Of a DNA stretch of 64,000 bases, positions 53,340 through 62,434 are shown in pieces. How positions within the stretch are numbered: position 1 is the stretch's first letter; each line of letters begins with the position of its first letter. This stretch comes from Mesorhizobium sophorae (GTDB lineage Bacteria; Pseudomonadota; Alphaproteobacteria; Rhizobiales; Rhizobiaceae). Location: assembly GCF_002270415.1 (NCBI RefSeq), contig NZ_NNRI01000001.1, positions 434,001 to 498,000 on the forward strand. Reading direction: 5' to 3'. A program made the translations under genes and the position numbers. A model generated the notes under the pieces. The model was given only the letters and a program-made list of their open reading frames with translations, made no database searches and had not been told where the DNA came from.

Positions 53340-54416
53340 ATGATCAAGAAACAGGACAGACGCCTCAGGGTCGGCGTGCTCGGTTGCGGCCCCATCGCGC
53401 AGTTTGCGCATCTGCAATCCTGCGCCAAGGCCGGCAATGCCGATCTCTATGCGATCTGCGACGCCGCGCCCGACCTGCTCGCCCGCATGGGTGCCACCTA
53501 CGAACCGCGGAAAATGTATGCCGATTATGACGCGATGCTCGCCGATCCCGAACTGGAGGCGGTGATCGTCGCCACCTCCGACGCCTATCACGTACCGATG
53601 TCGATCAAGGCGCTCGACGCCGGCAAGCATGTGCTGTGCGAAAAGCCGATAGGCACGTCAGTGGAGGAGGGCGAGGCGCTGGCCGAGGCGGTCAGACGTT
53701 CCGGCAAGGTCCTGCAGGTCGGCCACATGAAGCGCTTCGATCCCGCGCTGGAAGCGGCGCGCGATTTCGTCCGGGACGAGATCGGCGAGGTGCTGGCGCT
53801 GAAGGCCTGGTACTGCGATTCCACCCATCGCTACACCAACACCGATGCCATCCAGCCGCTGCCCGTCACCAGCAAACTGGCGAGGAAACCGAGCGGCAAT
53901 CCGAAGGCTGATCTCAGGCAGTATTTCATGCTGGCGCACGGCTCGCATCTCGTCGACACGGCGCGCTTCCTGTGCGGCGATATCGTCGCCGTGCGCGCCC
54001 GCCTCAACGAGCGTTTTGGCGCCTATTGCTGGTTCGTCGAGACCGAATTCGCCAGCGGCGCGCTCGGCCATCTCGATCTCACCGTCGCCGTGCGGATGGA
54101 CTGGCACGAAGGTTTCCAGCTCTATGGCGAGAACGGCTCTGTCGTCGCCAAGACCTTCAACCCCTGGTATTTCCGCGCCAGCGAGGTCGAGATCTTTCAC
54201 GAGAAGTCGGCCACGGCCCACAAGCCGCTCGGTGCTGACGGCCATTTCTTCCGCCGCCAGCTGGAAGCTCTTGCCGAAACGGTGCTGGAAGGCGCGCCGA
54301 TGCGCGGCGCCAATGTCGAGGACGGCGTCGCGTCGATCCGCGCCATGGTCGCCATCGCGCGCTCGGTGGTATCAGGCGAGCGGGTGGAGCTCGCCTCGGT
54401 TTCGGGGGCGGTGTGA
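53340..54416 (+). CDS. Gfo/Idh/MocA family oxidoreductase
   Basis: The 358-residue protein has the cofactor motif VGVLGCGPIAQFAHLQ, EKPIGTSVEEG with the catalytic-region Lys, GHMKRFDPALEAA, and AHGSHLVDTARFL in the substrate domain. It oxidises or reduces a sugar or sugar derivative with NAD(P). It lies between two TIM-barrel isomerase-like genes, and the stop overlaps the next ATG by one base, so the three probably act in sequence. Confidence 0.9.
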   Translation: MIKKQDRRLRVGVLGCGPIAQFAHLQSCAKAGNADLYAICDAAPDLLARMGATYEPRKMYADYDAMLADPELEAVIVATSDAYHVPMSIKALDAGKHVLCEKPIGTSVEEGEALAEAVRRSGKVLQVGHMKRFDPALEAARDFVRDEIGEVLALKAWYCDSTHRYTNTDAIQPLPVTSKLARKPSGNPKADLRQYFMLAHGSHLVDTARFLCGDIVAVRARLNERFGAYCWFVETEFASGALGHLDLTVAVRMDWHEGFQLYGENGSVVAKTFNPWYFRASEVEIFHEKSATAHKPLGADGHFFRRQLEALAETVLEGAPMRGANVEDGVASIRAMVAIARSVVSGERVELASVSGAV

Positions 54417-55234
54417 TGCGTCTCGGCATTTTCGCCAAGACCTTTCCAGGCGCCGAGCCAGCCGCCGTGCTGGCGGCCGTGCGGCATGCTGGCTATGAGA
54501 CCACGCAGTTCAACCTCACCTGCGCCAGCCTGCCGTCAATGCCGGATGCCGTGCCGTCGGAAACCGTCGCGGCGATCCGCGCCGCCACGCAGTCGAGCGG
54601 TGTTTCGCTCGCAGCCCTTTCGGGCACCTACAACATGGCGCATCCCGACAAGGCCGTCCGCGACGATGGCCTCAGGCGCCTTGCCGTCGTCATCGAGGCT
54701 GCTTCTGCCCTGGGCATTCCCCTGGTCACGCTCTGCACCGGCTCGCGCAACGCCGCCGACCAATGGGCGTACCATCCCGACAATGCCGATCCGGCGGCCT
54801 GGTCCGACATGGCCACCGAGATGGCGAAGGCGCTGGCGCTGGCAGAAGCCGCCGGCGTCGATCTCGGCATCGAGCCCGAGCAGGCCAACATCGTCACCTC
54901 GGCGAAGGATGCCACCACGCTGATCGCCGAGATGGGATCGAAGCGCCTGAAGATCGTGCTTGATCCGGCAAACCTGTTCGAACATGCGACGCCCGGCGAG
55001 GCGCGCACCATTGTCGCCGCCGCGATCGGCGAGGCGGCCGGCCACATCGCCATGGCGCACGCCAAGGACCGTTTTGGTGACGGCCGCTTTGCCACTGCTG
55101 GCCAAGGCATCGTCGACTTCCCGGATTTCATCGCGCGGCTGAAGGCGGTGGGCTTCGACGGGGCGCTCGTCACCCATGGGCTATCCGCCAGCGAAGCCCC
55201 CGGCGTCGCCGCCTTCCTACGGAGGCTCCTCTGA
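54416..55234 (+). CDS. Sugar phosphate isomerase/epimerase-like TIM barrel protein (AP endonuclease 2 family)
   Basis: From ATG 54416 (MRLGIFAKTF, 272 residues) it has the barrel motifs VDLGIEPEQANIV (metal Glu), KIVLDPANLFE (Asp) and IAMAHAKDR (His). The last expected Glu is replaced in GALVTHGLSASE. With the protein at 52498 it makes a pair of related but distinct barrels in one operon, as in levoglucosan-type pathways (eliminase plus hydratase). It overlaps both neighbours by one base. Confidence 0.8.
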   Translation: MRLGIFAKTFPGAEPAAVLAAVRHAGYETTQFNLTCASLPSMPDAVPSETVAAIRAATQSSGVSLAALSGTYNMAHPDKAVRDDGLRRLAVVIEAASALGIPLVTLCTGSRNAADQWAYHPDNADPAAWSDMATEMAKALALAEAAGVDLGIEPEQANIVTSAKDATTLIAEMGSKRLKIVLDPANLFEHATPGEARTIVAAAIGEAAGHIAMAHAKDRFGDGRFATAGQGIVDFPDFIARLKAVGFDGALVTHGLSASEAPGVAAFLRRLL

Positions 55235-56064
55235 TGGACACCGCGCCGACGGTCATGCTTCGCGACGATGCGGCGCTTTGTGTCTTCGATACCGGGCAGG
55301 GGTTTCCGGTCATCTTCCAGCATGGTCTCGGCGGTGATGCGGCGCAGGTGGCGCAGAATTTTCCCGACAGCCTGTCATACCGCCGGCTGACCGTCGAATG
55401 CCGCGCACACGGCGGCTCTGGCGCCGGCTCGACGCGGCCCTTTTCGATCGCCATGTTTGCCGACGACGTGCTGGCCGCCGCCGACGCGGCCGGGCTCGAC
55501 CGTTTCGTCGCCGGCGGCGTCTCGATGGGCGCGGCGATCGCGCTCAGGCTTGCAAGCCATCACGCGGACCGTGTCCTGGGTTTGGTGCTGGTGCGCCCGG
55601 CCTGGCGCTTCGATGCGGCGCCGCAGAACATGCAGCCCTTTTCGGAGGTGGCGAAGCTCATCCGCGATCGCCCGCTGGAGGACGCGCGCAACGCCTTTGC
55701 AACCTCGGTCACCGCCGCCCGCTTTCGTGGGGAAGCGCCTGACAATCTTGCTTCCCTGCTTGGTTTCTTCGAGCGCGAAAATGCGGCTGTCTTCGCCGAG
55801 GTGATGCGGGCGATCGCAAACGATGGGCCCGGCGTCACGCCGGCCGCTGCCCGCAACCTCGCTATCCCCACGCTGGTCATCGGCAGCGGCGTCGATCTCG
55901 TCCATCCGCTGGCAACCGCCCAAGAGCTTGCCGAAACCATCCCCGACGCAGTCTTCACTGAGGTGACGCCGAAGGCCACCGACAAGGATCGCCATTTCGC
56001 CGAGGTCCGTGCTGCTATCGCGGGCTTCCTCGGTGATCGTTTCAACAACCAGGACCAGTCATGA
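55234..56064 (+). CDS. Alpha/beta hydrolase
   Basis: The 276-residue protein has the oxyanion region FQHGLGGDAAQ, nucleophile Ser in AGGVSMGAAIAL, Asp in IGSGVDLVHP and His in DKDRHFAEVR. It resembles small esterases/lactonases such as the PcaD type. In this operon it could hydrolyse a sugar lactone or ester. It overlaps both neighbours by 1-4 bases. Confidence 0.85.
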   Translation: MDTAPTVMLRDDAALCVFDTGQGFPVIFQHGLGGDAAQVAQNFPDSLSYRRLTVECRAHGGSGAGSTRPFSIAMFADDVLAAADAAGLDRFVAGGVSMGAAIALRLASHHADRVLGLVLVRPAWRFDAAPQNMQPFSEVAKLIRDRPLEDARNAFATSVTAARFRGEAPDNLASLLGFFERENAAVFAEVMRAIANDGPGVTPAAARNLAIPTLVIGSGVDLVHPLATAQELAETIPDAVFTEVTPKATDKDRHFAEVRAAIAGFLGDRFNNQDQS

Positions 56065-56783
56065 TCTCGAAACCTCTCTCAGGCCAGGCCGCCATCGCCG
56101 CATTGCCGCGCGATCGCATGATCGCTGAATTCTCGCTTTGGTCCGCCGACCTCGTCAATTTCGAGCGCGATCTGAAGCGCATCGAGCCCTATGTCGACCT
56201 TCACCACATCGACGTGGCGGACGGTCATTTCGCCCCGTCCTTCCTGTTCTTTCCCGATCTCGTCGCCCGCATCGCTGGGCTGACGGCCAAACCCATCCAT
56301 GTCCATCTGATGGTCGATGCGGCTGTAGTCGAGTCGCAGACGCGCCAATTCATCGAGGCCGGCGCCGACATGATCAGCGTCCATGCCGAGAACGGCGAGG
56401 CGGGACTGCGCGCCGTCCGGCTGGCGCGGGAACTCGGCGCCGAAGCCGGCGTCGTGCTCAGGCTGGAGACGCCGGTCGAGACGGTGACGCCTTTCGTCTC
56501 CGAGGTCGCCTTCGTCACGCTTCTCGGAACGGCAATTGGCGTCAAGGGGCAGAGCCTGTCGGACGAGGCCTGCGGCAGGCTGGCCGCTGCCCGCGCCATC
56601 CTGAGAGAGACCGGCCGCGAGGCGGCCGTGGTTCTTGCCGCCGATGGCGGTATCCGCCACGAGACCGTGCCCTTGCTGCGTGCCGCCGGCGCCGAAACCG
56701 TGGTTCTCGGCTCGCTGGCCTTTGGCGACAAGGATCTGGCCGGCCGCATCGGCTGGCTGCATGGCCTGAAGGTTGCGGCATGA
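56061..56783 (+). CDS. Ribulose-phosphate 3-epimerase family protein, divergent
   Basis: The 240-residue barrel keeps the RPE metal residues: HHIDVADGHF (His, Asp), HVHLMVDAA (His) and LAADGGIRHE (Asp). The usual PSILSADF opening is replaced by EFSLWSADLVNF and the phosphate end is altered, so it is a divergent member, perhaps like D-allulose-6-phosphate 3-epimerase (AlsE). With the ROK kinase next to it, it may epimerise a phosphorylated ketose. Substrate unknown. Confidence 0.82.
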   Translation: MISKPLSGQAAIAALPRDRMIAEFSLWSADLVNFERDLKRIEPYVDLHHIDVADGHFAPSFLFFPDLVARIAGLTAKPIHVHLMVDAAVVESQTRQFIEAGADMISVHAENGEAGLRAVRLARELGAEAGVVLRLETPVETVTPFVSEVAFVTLLGTAIGVKGQSLSDEACGRLAAARAILRETGREAAVVLAADGGIRHETVPLLRAAGAETVVLGSLAFGDKDLAGRIGWLHGLKVAA

Positions 56784-57802
56784 GCAACGAAGCCGCCCTT
56801 GCGATCGATCTTGGTGGCACCGAGCTTCGTGCCGCCCTGGTCGACCGTGACGGCAAGATCCTGGCATTCGCGGCGGTGCCGACGCAGGCGCAGGCTGGCC
56901 CCGACGTGGTGATCGGCCAGATCGAGGCGCTGGCCGCGACCATCTACGCCGAGGCCCCGGCGCTCGCCATCGTCGGCGTCGGCGTCGGCGCGCCGGGACC
57001 GCTCGATCCGCTGGCCGGCATCGCCGTCGGACCGCCGACACTCGCCGGCTGGCTGGACGTGCCGCTTGCCGATATCCTCGAACGGCGGCTCGGCCTGCCG
57101 GTGCGGCTGGAGAACGACGCCAATGCCGCGGCACTCGGCGAATGGCGCTTCGGCGCCGGTCACGGCGCCCGCTCGCTGGTCTTCGTCACGGTTTCCACCG
57201 GCATCGGCGGCGGCGTCGTCGTCGACGGGCGCATCCTGCATGGCCGCCGAGGCCTCGCCGCCGAGATCGGCCACATGACCATCACCAATGAGGGCGAGCG
57301 CTGCATGTGCGGCGTCGTCGGCTGCTTCGAGGCCATTGCCTCGGGCACCGCGCTCGGTCGCCGTGCCAACGCCGCGACAGCACCCTTTGATGGCTCGGCG
57401 CTGCGGCGCCTCTCGGGCAACGGTGAGGTGACCGGCCGTCACGTGGTCGAGGCGGCACGACTGCTGGACGAGCTTGCCTTGGCCCTGCTCGAGGAGGAAG
57501 CCCGCTGGCTTGGCATCGGCTTCACCAATCTTTTGCATCTCTATTCGCCCGATGTGCTGGTCGTCGGCGGCGGCATTGCCAATGGCCTCGACCTCATGGC
57601 GCCTGCCATCGAGGCGACCATCAGGCAGCGGGCCATGCGTGCCTATCGCGACGTGCCGGTCGTTCAGGCCCAGCTTGGCCGCCACGCCGGGCTGGTTGGT
57701 GCTGCCAGCCTTGTCCTGTTCGATGACAGAGGTACGCTGGCGGCACGCATGCCTGTCGGTCCAAGCACATATCCGGATGCGAGGAGGGACTTCAATGGCT
57801 GA
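56780..57802 (+). CDS. ROK family sugar kinase
   Basis: From ATG 56780 (MSNEAALAID, 340 residues) it has the ATPase motif AIDLGGTELRAALVD, ENDANAAALGEW with the catalytic Asp, STGIGGGVVVDG, GHMTI and the ROK zinc site CMCGVVGCFE. No N-terminal DNA-binding domain is present, so it is a kinase rather than a repressor. It probably phosphorylates the sugar released by the pathway. Longer open frame upstream lies over the epimerase gene and is not used. Confidence 0.9.
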   Translation: MSNEAALAIDLGGTELRAALVDRDGKILAFAAVPTQAQAGPDVVIGQIEALAATIYAEAPALAIVGVGVGAPGPLDPLAGIAVGPPTLAGWLDVPLADILERRLGLPVRLENDANAAALGEWRFGAGHGARSLVFVTVSTGIGGGVVVDGRILHGRRGLAAEIGHMTITNEGERCMCGVVGCFEAIASGTALGRRANAATAPFDGSALRRLSGNGEVTGRHVVEAARLLDELALALLEEEARWLGIGFTNLLHLYSPDVLVVGGGIANGLDLMAPAIEATIRQRAMRAYRDVPVVQAQLGRHAGLVGAASLVLFDDRGTLAARMPVGPSTYPDARRDFNG

Positions 57803-58889
57803 GCTCAAGCTGCGCGGCGTGCGCAAATCCTATGGCAATGCCGAGGTGATCAAGGGCGTCGACCTCGATGTCGGCGACCGCGAGTTCGTCGTCTTCGTCG
57901 GCCCGTCGGGCTGCGGGAAGTCGACGCTGCTGCGCATGATCGCCGGTCTCGAGAAGATCACCTCCGGCGAGCTGATGCTTGATGGCGCGCGCATCAATGA
58001 GGTCGATCCCTCCGAGCGCGGCCTCGCCATGGTGTTTCAGTCCTATGCGCTTTATCCGCATATGACGGTCGCCGAAAATATGGGTTTTGCGCTGAAGATC
58101 GCCGGGCTGCCGGTCGTCGAGCGTGACGCCAAGGTCAAGGCGGCGGCCGAGGTGCTGCAATTGTCGCATCTGCTCGAGCGGCGGCCGAAGGAGTTGTCCG
58201 GCGGCCAGCGCCAACGCGTCGCCATCGGCCGCGCGATCGTGCGCCAGCCGAAGGTCTTCCTGTTCGACGAACCGCTGTCGAACCTCGATGCAGCACTGCG
58301 CGTCAACATGCGGCTGGAGCTGATGCAACTGCACGAGCGGCTCGCCGCCACCATCGTCTATGTCACGCACGACCAGACCGAGGCGATGACCATGGCCGAC
58401 AAGATCGGCGTCCTCAATGGCGGCACGATCGAACAGGTTGGCACGCCGCTCGACCTCTATGCCAGGCCAGCCAATGTCTTCGTCGCCGGCTTCATCGGCT
58501 CGCCGAAGATGAACATGCTGCCGGTCAGGGTTCTGTCCGCCAACGCGGATGGCGTTGCCGTTGCCCTGCCGGGCGGATCCAGCCTGGTCGTTCCGGTCGA
58601 GGCGGGCGCACTTGCACAAGACAGCGAGCTGCTGCTCGGCATCCGGCCGGAACATATCCGCATCGCGGATGCGGGCCAGTTCAAGGGCGAGGCGGTGCTG
58701 GCCGAACGGCTCGGCGGCCTGACCATCCTGCATGCCGAGATCGGCGAGAAGACGAGGCTCGTCGTTCAGACCGAGGGCATCGACACGACACCGCTGCACA
58801 GCCCCATCGCCATGCAGGCCGACCCCTCCCGCTGCCATCTCTTCGCCGCCGACGGCAAGGCGCTGGCACCGCTGCGCAAAACCGCCTGA
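57795..58889 (+). CDS. Sugar ABC transporter ATPase (UgpC/MsmK/MalK-type)
   Basis: From ATG 57795 (MAELKLRGVR, GAGGAGGGA site, 364 residues) it has Walker A GPSGCGKST, Q-loop FQSYALYPHMTV, signature LSGGQRQRVAIGRAI, Walker B VFLFDEPLSNLD and VTHDQTEA. A C-terminal TOBE/OB regulatory domain includes LGIRPEHIRIAD. It supplies energy to the importer whose other genes start the operon, and a strong hairpin follows. Confidence 0.93.
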   Translation: MAELKLRGVRKSYGNAEVIKGVDLDVGDREFVVFVGPSGCGKSTLLRMIAGLEKITSGELMLDGARINEVDPSERGLAMVFQSYALYPHMTVAENMGFALKIAGLPVVERDAKVKAAAEVLQLSHLLERRPKELSGGQRQRVAIGRAIVRQPKVFLFDEPLSNLDAALRVNMRLELMQLHERLAATIVYVTHDQTEAMTMADKIGVLNGGTIEQVGTPLDLYARPANVFVAGFIGSPKMNMLPVRVLSANADGVAVALPGGSSLVVPVEAGALAQDSELLLGIRPEHIRIADAGQFKGEAVLAERLGGLTILHAEIGEKTRLVVQTEGIDTTPLHSPIAMQADPSRCHLFAADGKALAPLRKTA

Positions 58890-58909
58890 CATCGTTGTCA
58901 CCTGTACGG

Positions 58910-58942
58910 CAGCGGCCGGAAGCCATGGGCTTCCGGCCGCTG
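58910..58942. terminator. Bidirectional stem-loop between the sugar operon and dctA
   Basis: CAGCGGCCGGAAGCC and GGCTTCCGGCCGCTG form a perfect 15-bp GC-rich stem with a 3-base loop, between the converging ATPase stop (58889) and dctA stop (58964). T-runs are weak on both sides, but the position and stability fit a shared terminator. Confidence 0.7.
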
Positions 58943-58963
58943 ATTGGTGTTGAAGCGCTCGGA

Positions 58964-60292
58964 TTATTCTGCGGGAACGAGATCAGCCGGCAGGCTGTCG
59001 TCGGCCGTGCCCGCCAATGCCCTGGCGAGCTTGGCTTCGTCGAGTTCGCCTTCCCAGCGGGCCACGACCAGCGTGGCGACGGCATTGCCGACGAAGTTGG
59101 TCAGCGCCCGGCACTCCGACATGAAGCGGTCGACGCCAAGGATCAGCGCCATGCCGGCGACCGGTACCGCCGGAACGACCGACAGCGTGGCGGCCAGGGT
59201 GATGAATCCGGCTCCGGTGATGCCGGCGGCGCCCTTGGAGGAAAGCATCGCAACCAGCAGCAGCAGGATCTGGTCGCCGATCGACAAATGGATGTTGGTT
59301 GCCTGCGCGATGAACAGCGCCGCCAGCGTCATGTAGATGTTGGTGCCGTCGAGGTTGAAGGAATAGCCGGTCGGGATGACCAGGCCGACCACCGAGCGCT
59401 TGGCGCCGGCCTTCTCCATCTTTTCCATCAGCGACGGCAGGGCGGCTTCCGATGAGGACGTTCCCAGCACCAGCAGCAGCTCTTCCTTGATGTAGCGGAT
59501 CAAGGACAGGATCGAGAACCCGTTATAGCGGCAGACAGCACCCAGCACGACGAACACGAACAGCAGCGACGTCACGTAGAAGGTGCCGACCAGCATGGCG
59601 AGGTTGATGACCGCGCCGATGCCGTATTTGCCGATGGTGAACGCCATGGCGCCGAAGGCACCGATCGGTGCGGCCTTCATCAGCACGCTGACCAGCTTGA
59701 AGATCGGCGTCGTTAGCGCCTGCAGGAAGTTGAGGACGGGCGTGCCCTTGTCGCCGACCAGCGCCAGCGAAATGCCGAACAGCACCGAGAAGAACAGCAC
59801 CTGCAGGATGTCGCCGTCGGCGAAGGCGCCGACGATCGTCGTCGGGATGATGTTCATCAGGAAGCCGGTGACCGACTGGTCATGCGCCTTGGCGGCATAG
59901 GTGTTGACGGTCGAGGCGTCGAGGGTCGCCGGGTCGATGTTGAAGCCGGCGCCCGGCTGGACGACATTGGCCACGACAAGGCCGATGATCAGCGCCAGCG
60001 TCGAGAAGGTGAGGAAGTAGAGCATCGCCTTGCCAGCCACACGTCCGACCTTCTGCAGGTCGCTCATGCCGGCGATGCCGGTCGCTACGGTCAGGAAGAT
60101 GACCGGGGCGATGATCATCTTGACCAGCTTGATGAAGGCGTCGCCGAGCGGCTTCATGCTCTCGCCGATCGACGGATAGAAGTGACCGAGCAGGATGCCG
60201 ACGGTGATCGCGACGAGCACCTGCACGTAGAGTTGGGCATAGAAAGGCTTGCGCTGCGCGGAAGGTGCGCCTGATTGGTCTGCGATGTGCAT
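58964..60292 (-). CDS. dctA: C4-dicarboxylate:cation symporter DctA
   Basis: The 442-residue protein has about eight membrane segments and two re-entrant loops. The serine-rich [15 protein letters not shown] and the substrate/Na+ site [19 protein letters not shown] are characteristic of DctA in the glutamate/dicarboxylate symporter family, as is [18 protein letters not shown] near the N-terminus. It imports succinate, fumarate and malate, the carbon source of nitrogen-fixing bacteroids. It is divergent from dctBD, with a sigma-54 promoter at 60385 and DctD sites beyond. Confidence 0.96.
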   Translation of the reverse strand: MHIADQSGAPSAQRKPFYAQLYVQVLVAITVGILLGHFYPSIGESMKPLGDAFIKLVKMIIAPVIFLTVATGIAGMSDLQKVGRVAGKAMLYFLTFSTLALIIGLVVANVVQPGAGFNIDPATLDASTVNTYAAKAHDQSVTGFLMNIIPTTIVGAFADGDILQVLFFSVLFGISLALVGDKGTPVLNFLQALTTPIFKLVSVLMKAAPIGAFGAMAFTIGKYGIGAVINLAMLVGTFYVTSLLFVFVVLGAVCRYNGFSILSLIRYIKEELLLVLGTSSSEAALPSLMEKMEKAGAKRSVVGLVIPTGYSFNLDGTNIYMTLAALFIAQATNIHLSIGDQILLLLVAMLSSKGAAGITGAGFITLAATLSVVPAVPVAGMALILGVDRFMSECRALTNFVGNAVATLVVARWEGELDEAKLARALAGTADDSLPADLVPAE

Positions 60293-60384
60293 CGAACTCT
60301 CCCTTGCCGGATAGGCGGAAATGCACCGCCCTGCGTGACTTCTCCCATCGCGGCGCTCCGGTCGCGCGCCGCTGCAAGGACTTT

Positions 60385-60400
60385 TGCAAGCGCTGTGCCA
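60385..60400 (-). promoter_or_regulatory. Sigma-54 (-24/-12) promoter of dctA
   Basis: On the minus strand TGGCAC-AGCGC-TTGCA fits the RpoN consensus TGGCAC-N5-TTGCW exactly, about 95 bases before the dctA ATG. With DctD-like sites 63-110 bases upstream it has the classical layout of rhizobial dctA promoters. Confidence 0.85.
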
Positions 60401-60457
60401 GATCGGTGAAAGACCGGAATCCCTGGATTTCGGCGGTTGTCAGCCGCTTTGCCGCGA

Positions 60458-62434
60458 ATGCTTGTGCGGATTTCCGCACAGGTAGCGTTTGCCTGGGCGG
60501 AATTTCGCATTACACTGGGCCGCAAGGCTGCGGGGAAAAACGGGCTGCGAGGAAAAGGGAGAGGGCAGACGTCGCAAGCAAGCATCGATAGGGGATACGC
60601 GGCCGGCCGTGAATTGCTGCGCGAAGGGGTGGCCCGGCTGCGCGATGGCCGCTGGCGTGTCATGGTCGTCGCTCTTGCGGTTCTGGCAGGCGCGATCGCC
60701 ATCGCCGGGCGCATCGCCACCGGCCAGGCGGCCGACAATTTGCGCGACGGAGCGCTTGCCGCCCTGCCGCTGGCGGCGGGAACCCTGACCGGCGAAATCG
60801 AAAAGCAGCGCCTGGTTCCATTGGTGCTGTCACGCGACGATGCCTTGCGCGGGGCGCTGCGCCGGGCCGGAAAGATGCAAGAAGCGGCCCTCAACGACAA
60901 GCTCAGGGCGATTGCCGGCGATGCATCGGCGTCCGCCATCTATGTCATCGACACAGCAGGCATCGCAATCGCCGCCAGCAATGCAGGCGAGCCGACGAGC
61001 TTTGTCGGCATCGACTATAATTTTCGGCATTATTTCCAGGAGGCGATGGCCAAGGGTGCCGCCAGCCAATATGGCCTCGGCACGATCAGCGGCCGGCCGG
61101 GCCTCTATCTTGCCAGCCGCGTCGACGATGGCGGCAAGCCGCTTGGTGTTGCGGTGCTGAAGGTCGAGCTCGACCGCGTCGAAGCCAATTGGCGCTCCAG
61201 CGGCTTTCTTGTTTTCGTCACCGACGAACGCGGCGTGGTGCTGGCCACCAGCCAGCCCGAGTGGCGGTTTCATGCCCTCGCGCCACTCTCGGCGCAGGAT
61301 GCCGCCGCTGCCCGCGAGCAACTTCAGCTGGCCGATGCCGGCTTCGAACCGCTGCCGTTGCGACGCGGTGCCGGTGACGGCCTGGCGACAATCGACAACG
61401 CTGGAGAATCGCGCCAGTTCGTCGAAGTGGTGCAGGACCTGCCCGGTGCGGTGCCCGGCTGGCGTCTGTGGCTGCTGACGCCCGCCGACGCGGCTTTGTC
61501 GTCCGCCGCCAACACGGCGCGCCTGACCACGTTGCTTGGGTTGCTGCTCATGGGCCTGCTCGCCTTCGTGCTCACCCGGCGCCGGCGCGCCCGCCGGCTG
61601 CGGCAGGAGGCGCTGGCGCGCATGAATGCCGAACTGGAGAGCCGGGTGAGCACCCGGACGGCCGAGCTGACCCGATCCAACACGGCGCTTGCCGGAGAAA
61701 TCGCCGAGCGTGAGAACGCCGAAGCCAAGGTCCGCCGGTTGCGTGACGATCTCGCCCAGGCCAACCGGCTTTCCATCCTCGGCCAGATCGCCGCCGGTGT
61801 GGCGCACGAGATCAACCAGCCGGTCGCCGCCATCCGCACCTATGCCGAGAACGCCGGCCGCTTTCTCGACACGGGCAAGACCGAGCCGGTCAGCGGCAAT
61901 CTGACATCGATCGTTTCGATGACCGAGCGCATCGGCGCGATCACCAGCACCTTGCGCACCTTTGCCCGGCGGCCAGGCGTCGCCGCCTCGCCATTGCCAG
62001 TGCGCGAGGCGATCGACGGCGCACTGTCGCTTCTGTCCGGCCGCATCCGTGATTCCGGCGTGACCATCGTCAAGCCGCGCGGCAGCGCGTCGCCGGTGGT
62101 CATGGCCAGCCGCATCCGGCTCGAGCAGATCCTCGTCAACCTGTTGCAAAATGCGCTGGACGCGATGAAGGACCAGCCCGATCCCCGCATCGAGATCGAC
62201 ATCGCCGAGCGCGACGACAGGGTGCTGATCTCGGTGCGCGACAACGGCCCTGGCCTCGGTCCGGAGGCAGCCGGCAATCTGTTCATGCCGTTCCAGACCA
62301 CCAAGGAGAAGGGGCTTGGCCTCGGATTGGTGATCTCGCAGGAGATCGCCCAGGAATTGGGCGGCACGCTGCGGCTCGATCCCGGCAGCGCGGGCGGCGC
62401 ATCCTTCACCATCGACTTGAGGCGAATTGAATGA
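60458..62434 (+). CDS. dctB: Sensor histidine kinase DctB (start uncertain)
   Basis: The protein has a short cytoplasmic N-terminus and a membrane helix ([17 protein letters not shown]). A periplasmic double-PAS/Cache sensor follows ([40 protein letters not shown]), then a second helix, a coiled coil, and the kinase core with phospho-His in [30 protein letters not shown] and DNGPGLG. It senses C4-dicarboxylates and phosphorylates DctD. ATG 60458 lies inside the DctD sites. A fine ribosome site (GGAAAAGGGAGAGGG, 60551-60565) has no ATG, GTG or TTG after it, and GTG 60629 is another option. Confidence 0.9.
   Translation: MLVRISAQVAFAWAEFRITLGRKAAGKNGLRGKGRGQTSQASIDRGYAAGRELLREGVARLRDGRWRVMVVALAVLAGAIAIAGRIATGQAADNLRDGALAALPLAAGTLTGEIEKQRLVPLVLSRDDALRGALRRAGKMQEAALNDKLRAIAGDASASAIYVIDTAGIAIAASNAGEPTSFVGIDYNFRHYFQEAMAKGAASQYGLGTISGRPGLYLASRVDDGGKPLGVAVLKVELDRVEANWRSSGFLVFVTDERGVVLATSQPEWRFHALAPLSAQDAAAAREQLQLADAGFEPLPLRRGAGDGLATIDNAGESRQFVEVVQDLPGAVPGWRLWLLTPADAALSSAANTARLTTLLGLLLMGLLAFVLTRRRRARRLRQEALARMNAELESRVSTRTAELTRSNTALAGEIAERENAEAKVRRLRDDLAQANRLSILGQIAAGVAHEINQPVAAIRTYAENAGRFLDTGKTEPVSGNLTSIVSMTERIGAITSTLRTFARRPGVAASPLPVREAIDGALSLLSGRIRDSGVTIVKPRGSASPVVMASRIRLEQILVNLLQNALDAMKDQPDPRIEIDIAERDDRVLISVRDNGPGLGPEAAGNLFMPFQTTKEKGLGLGLVISQEIAQELGGTLRLDPGSAGGASFTIDLRRIE
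60463..60511. promoter_or_regulatory. Two DctD upstream activating sites
   Basis: TGTGCGGA-TT-TCCGCACA (60463-60480) is a perfect 8-bp inverted repeat of the DctD-site type. TGGGCGG-AATT-TCGCATT (60494-60511) is a weaker copy, 31 bp away, close to three helical turns. Tandem strong and weak sites for the activator are usual upstream of dctA. They lie inside the longest dctB reading frame. Confidence 0.75.

Noticed and set aside
56138..57802. 554-codon frame suggesting an epimerase-kinase fusion
   Set aside because: Upstream codons are an out-of-frame reading of the RPE-like gene; the ROK protein starts at 56780.
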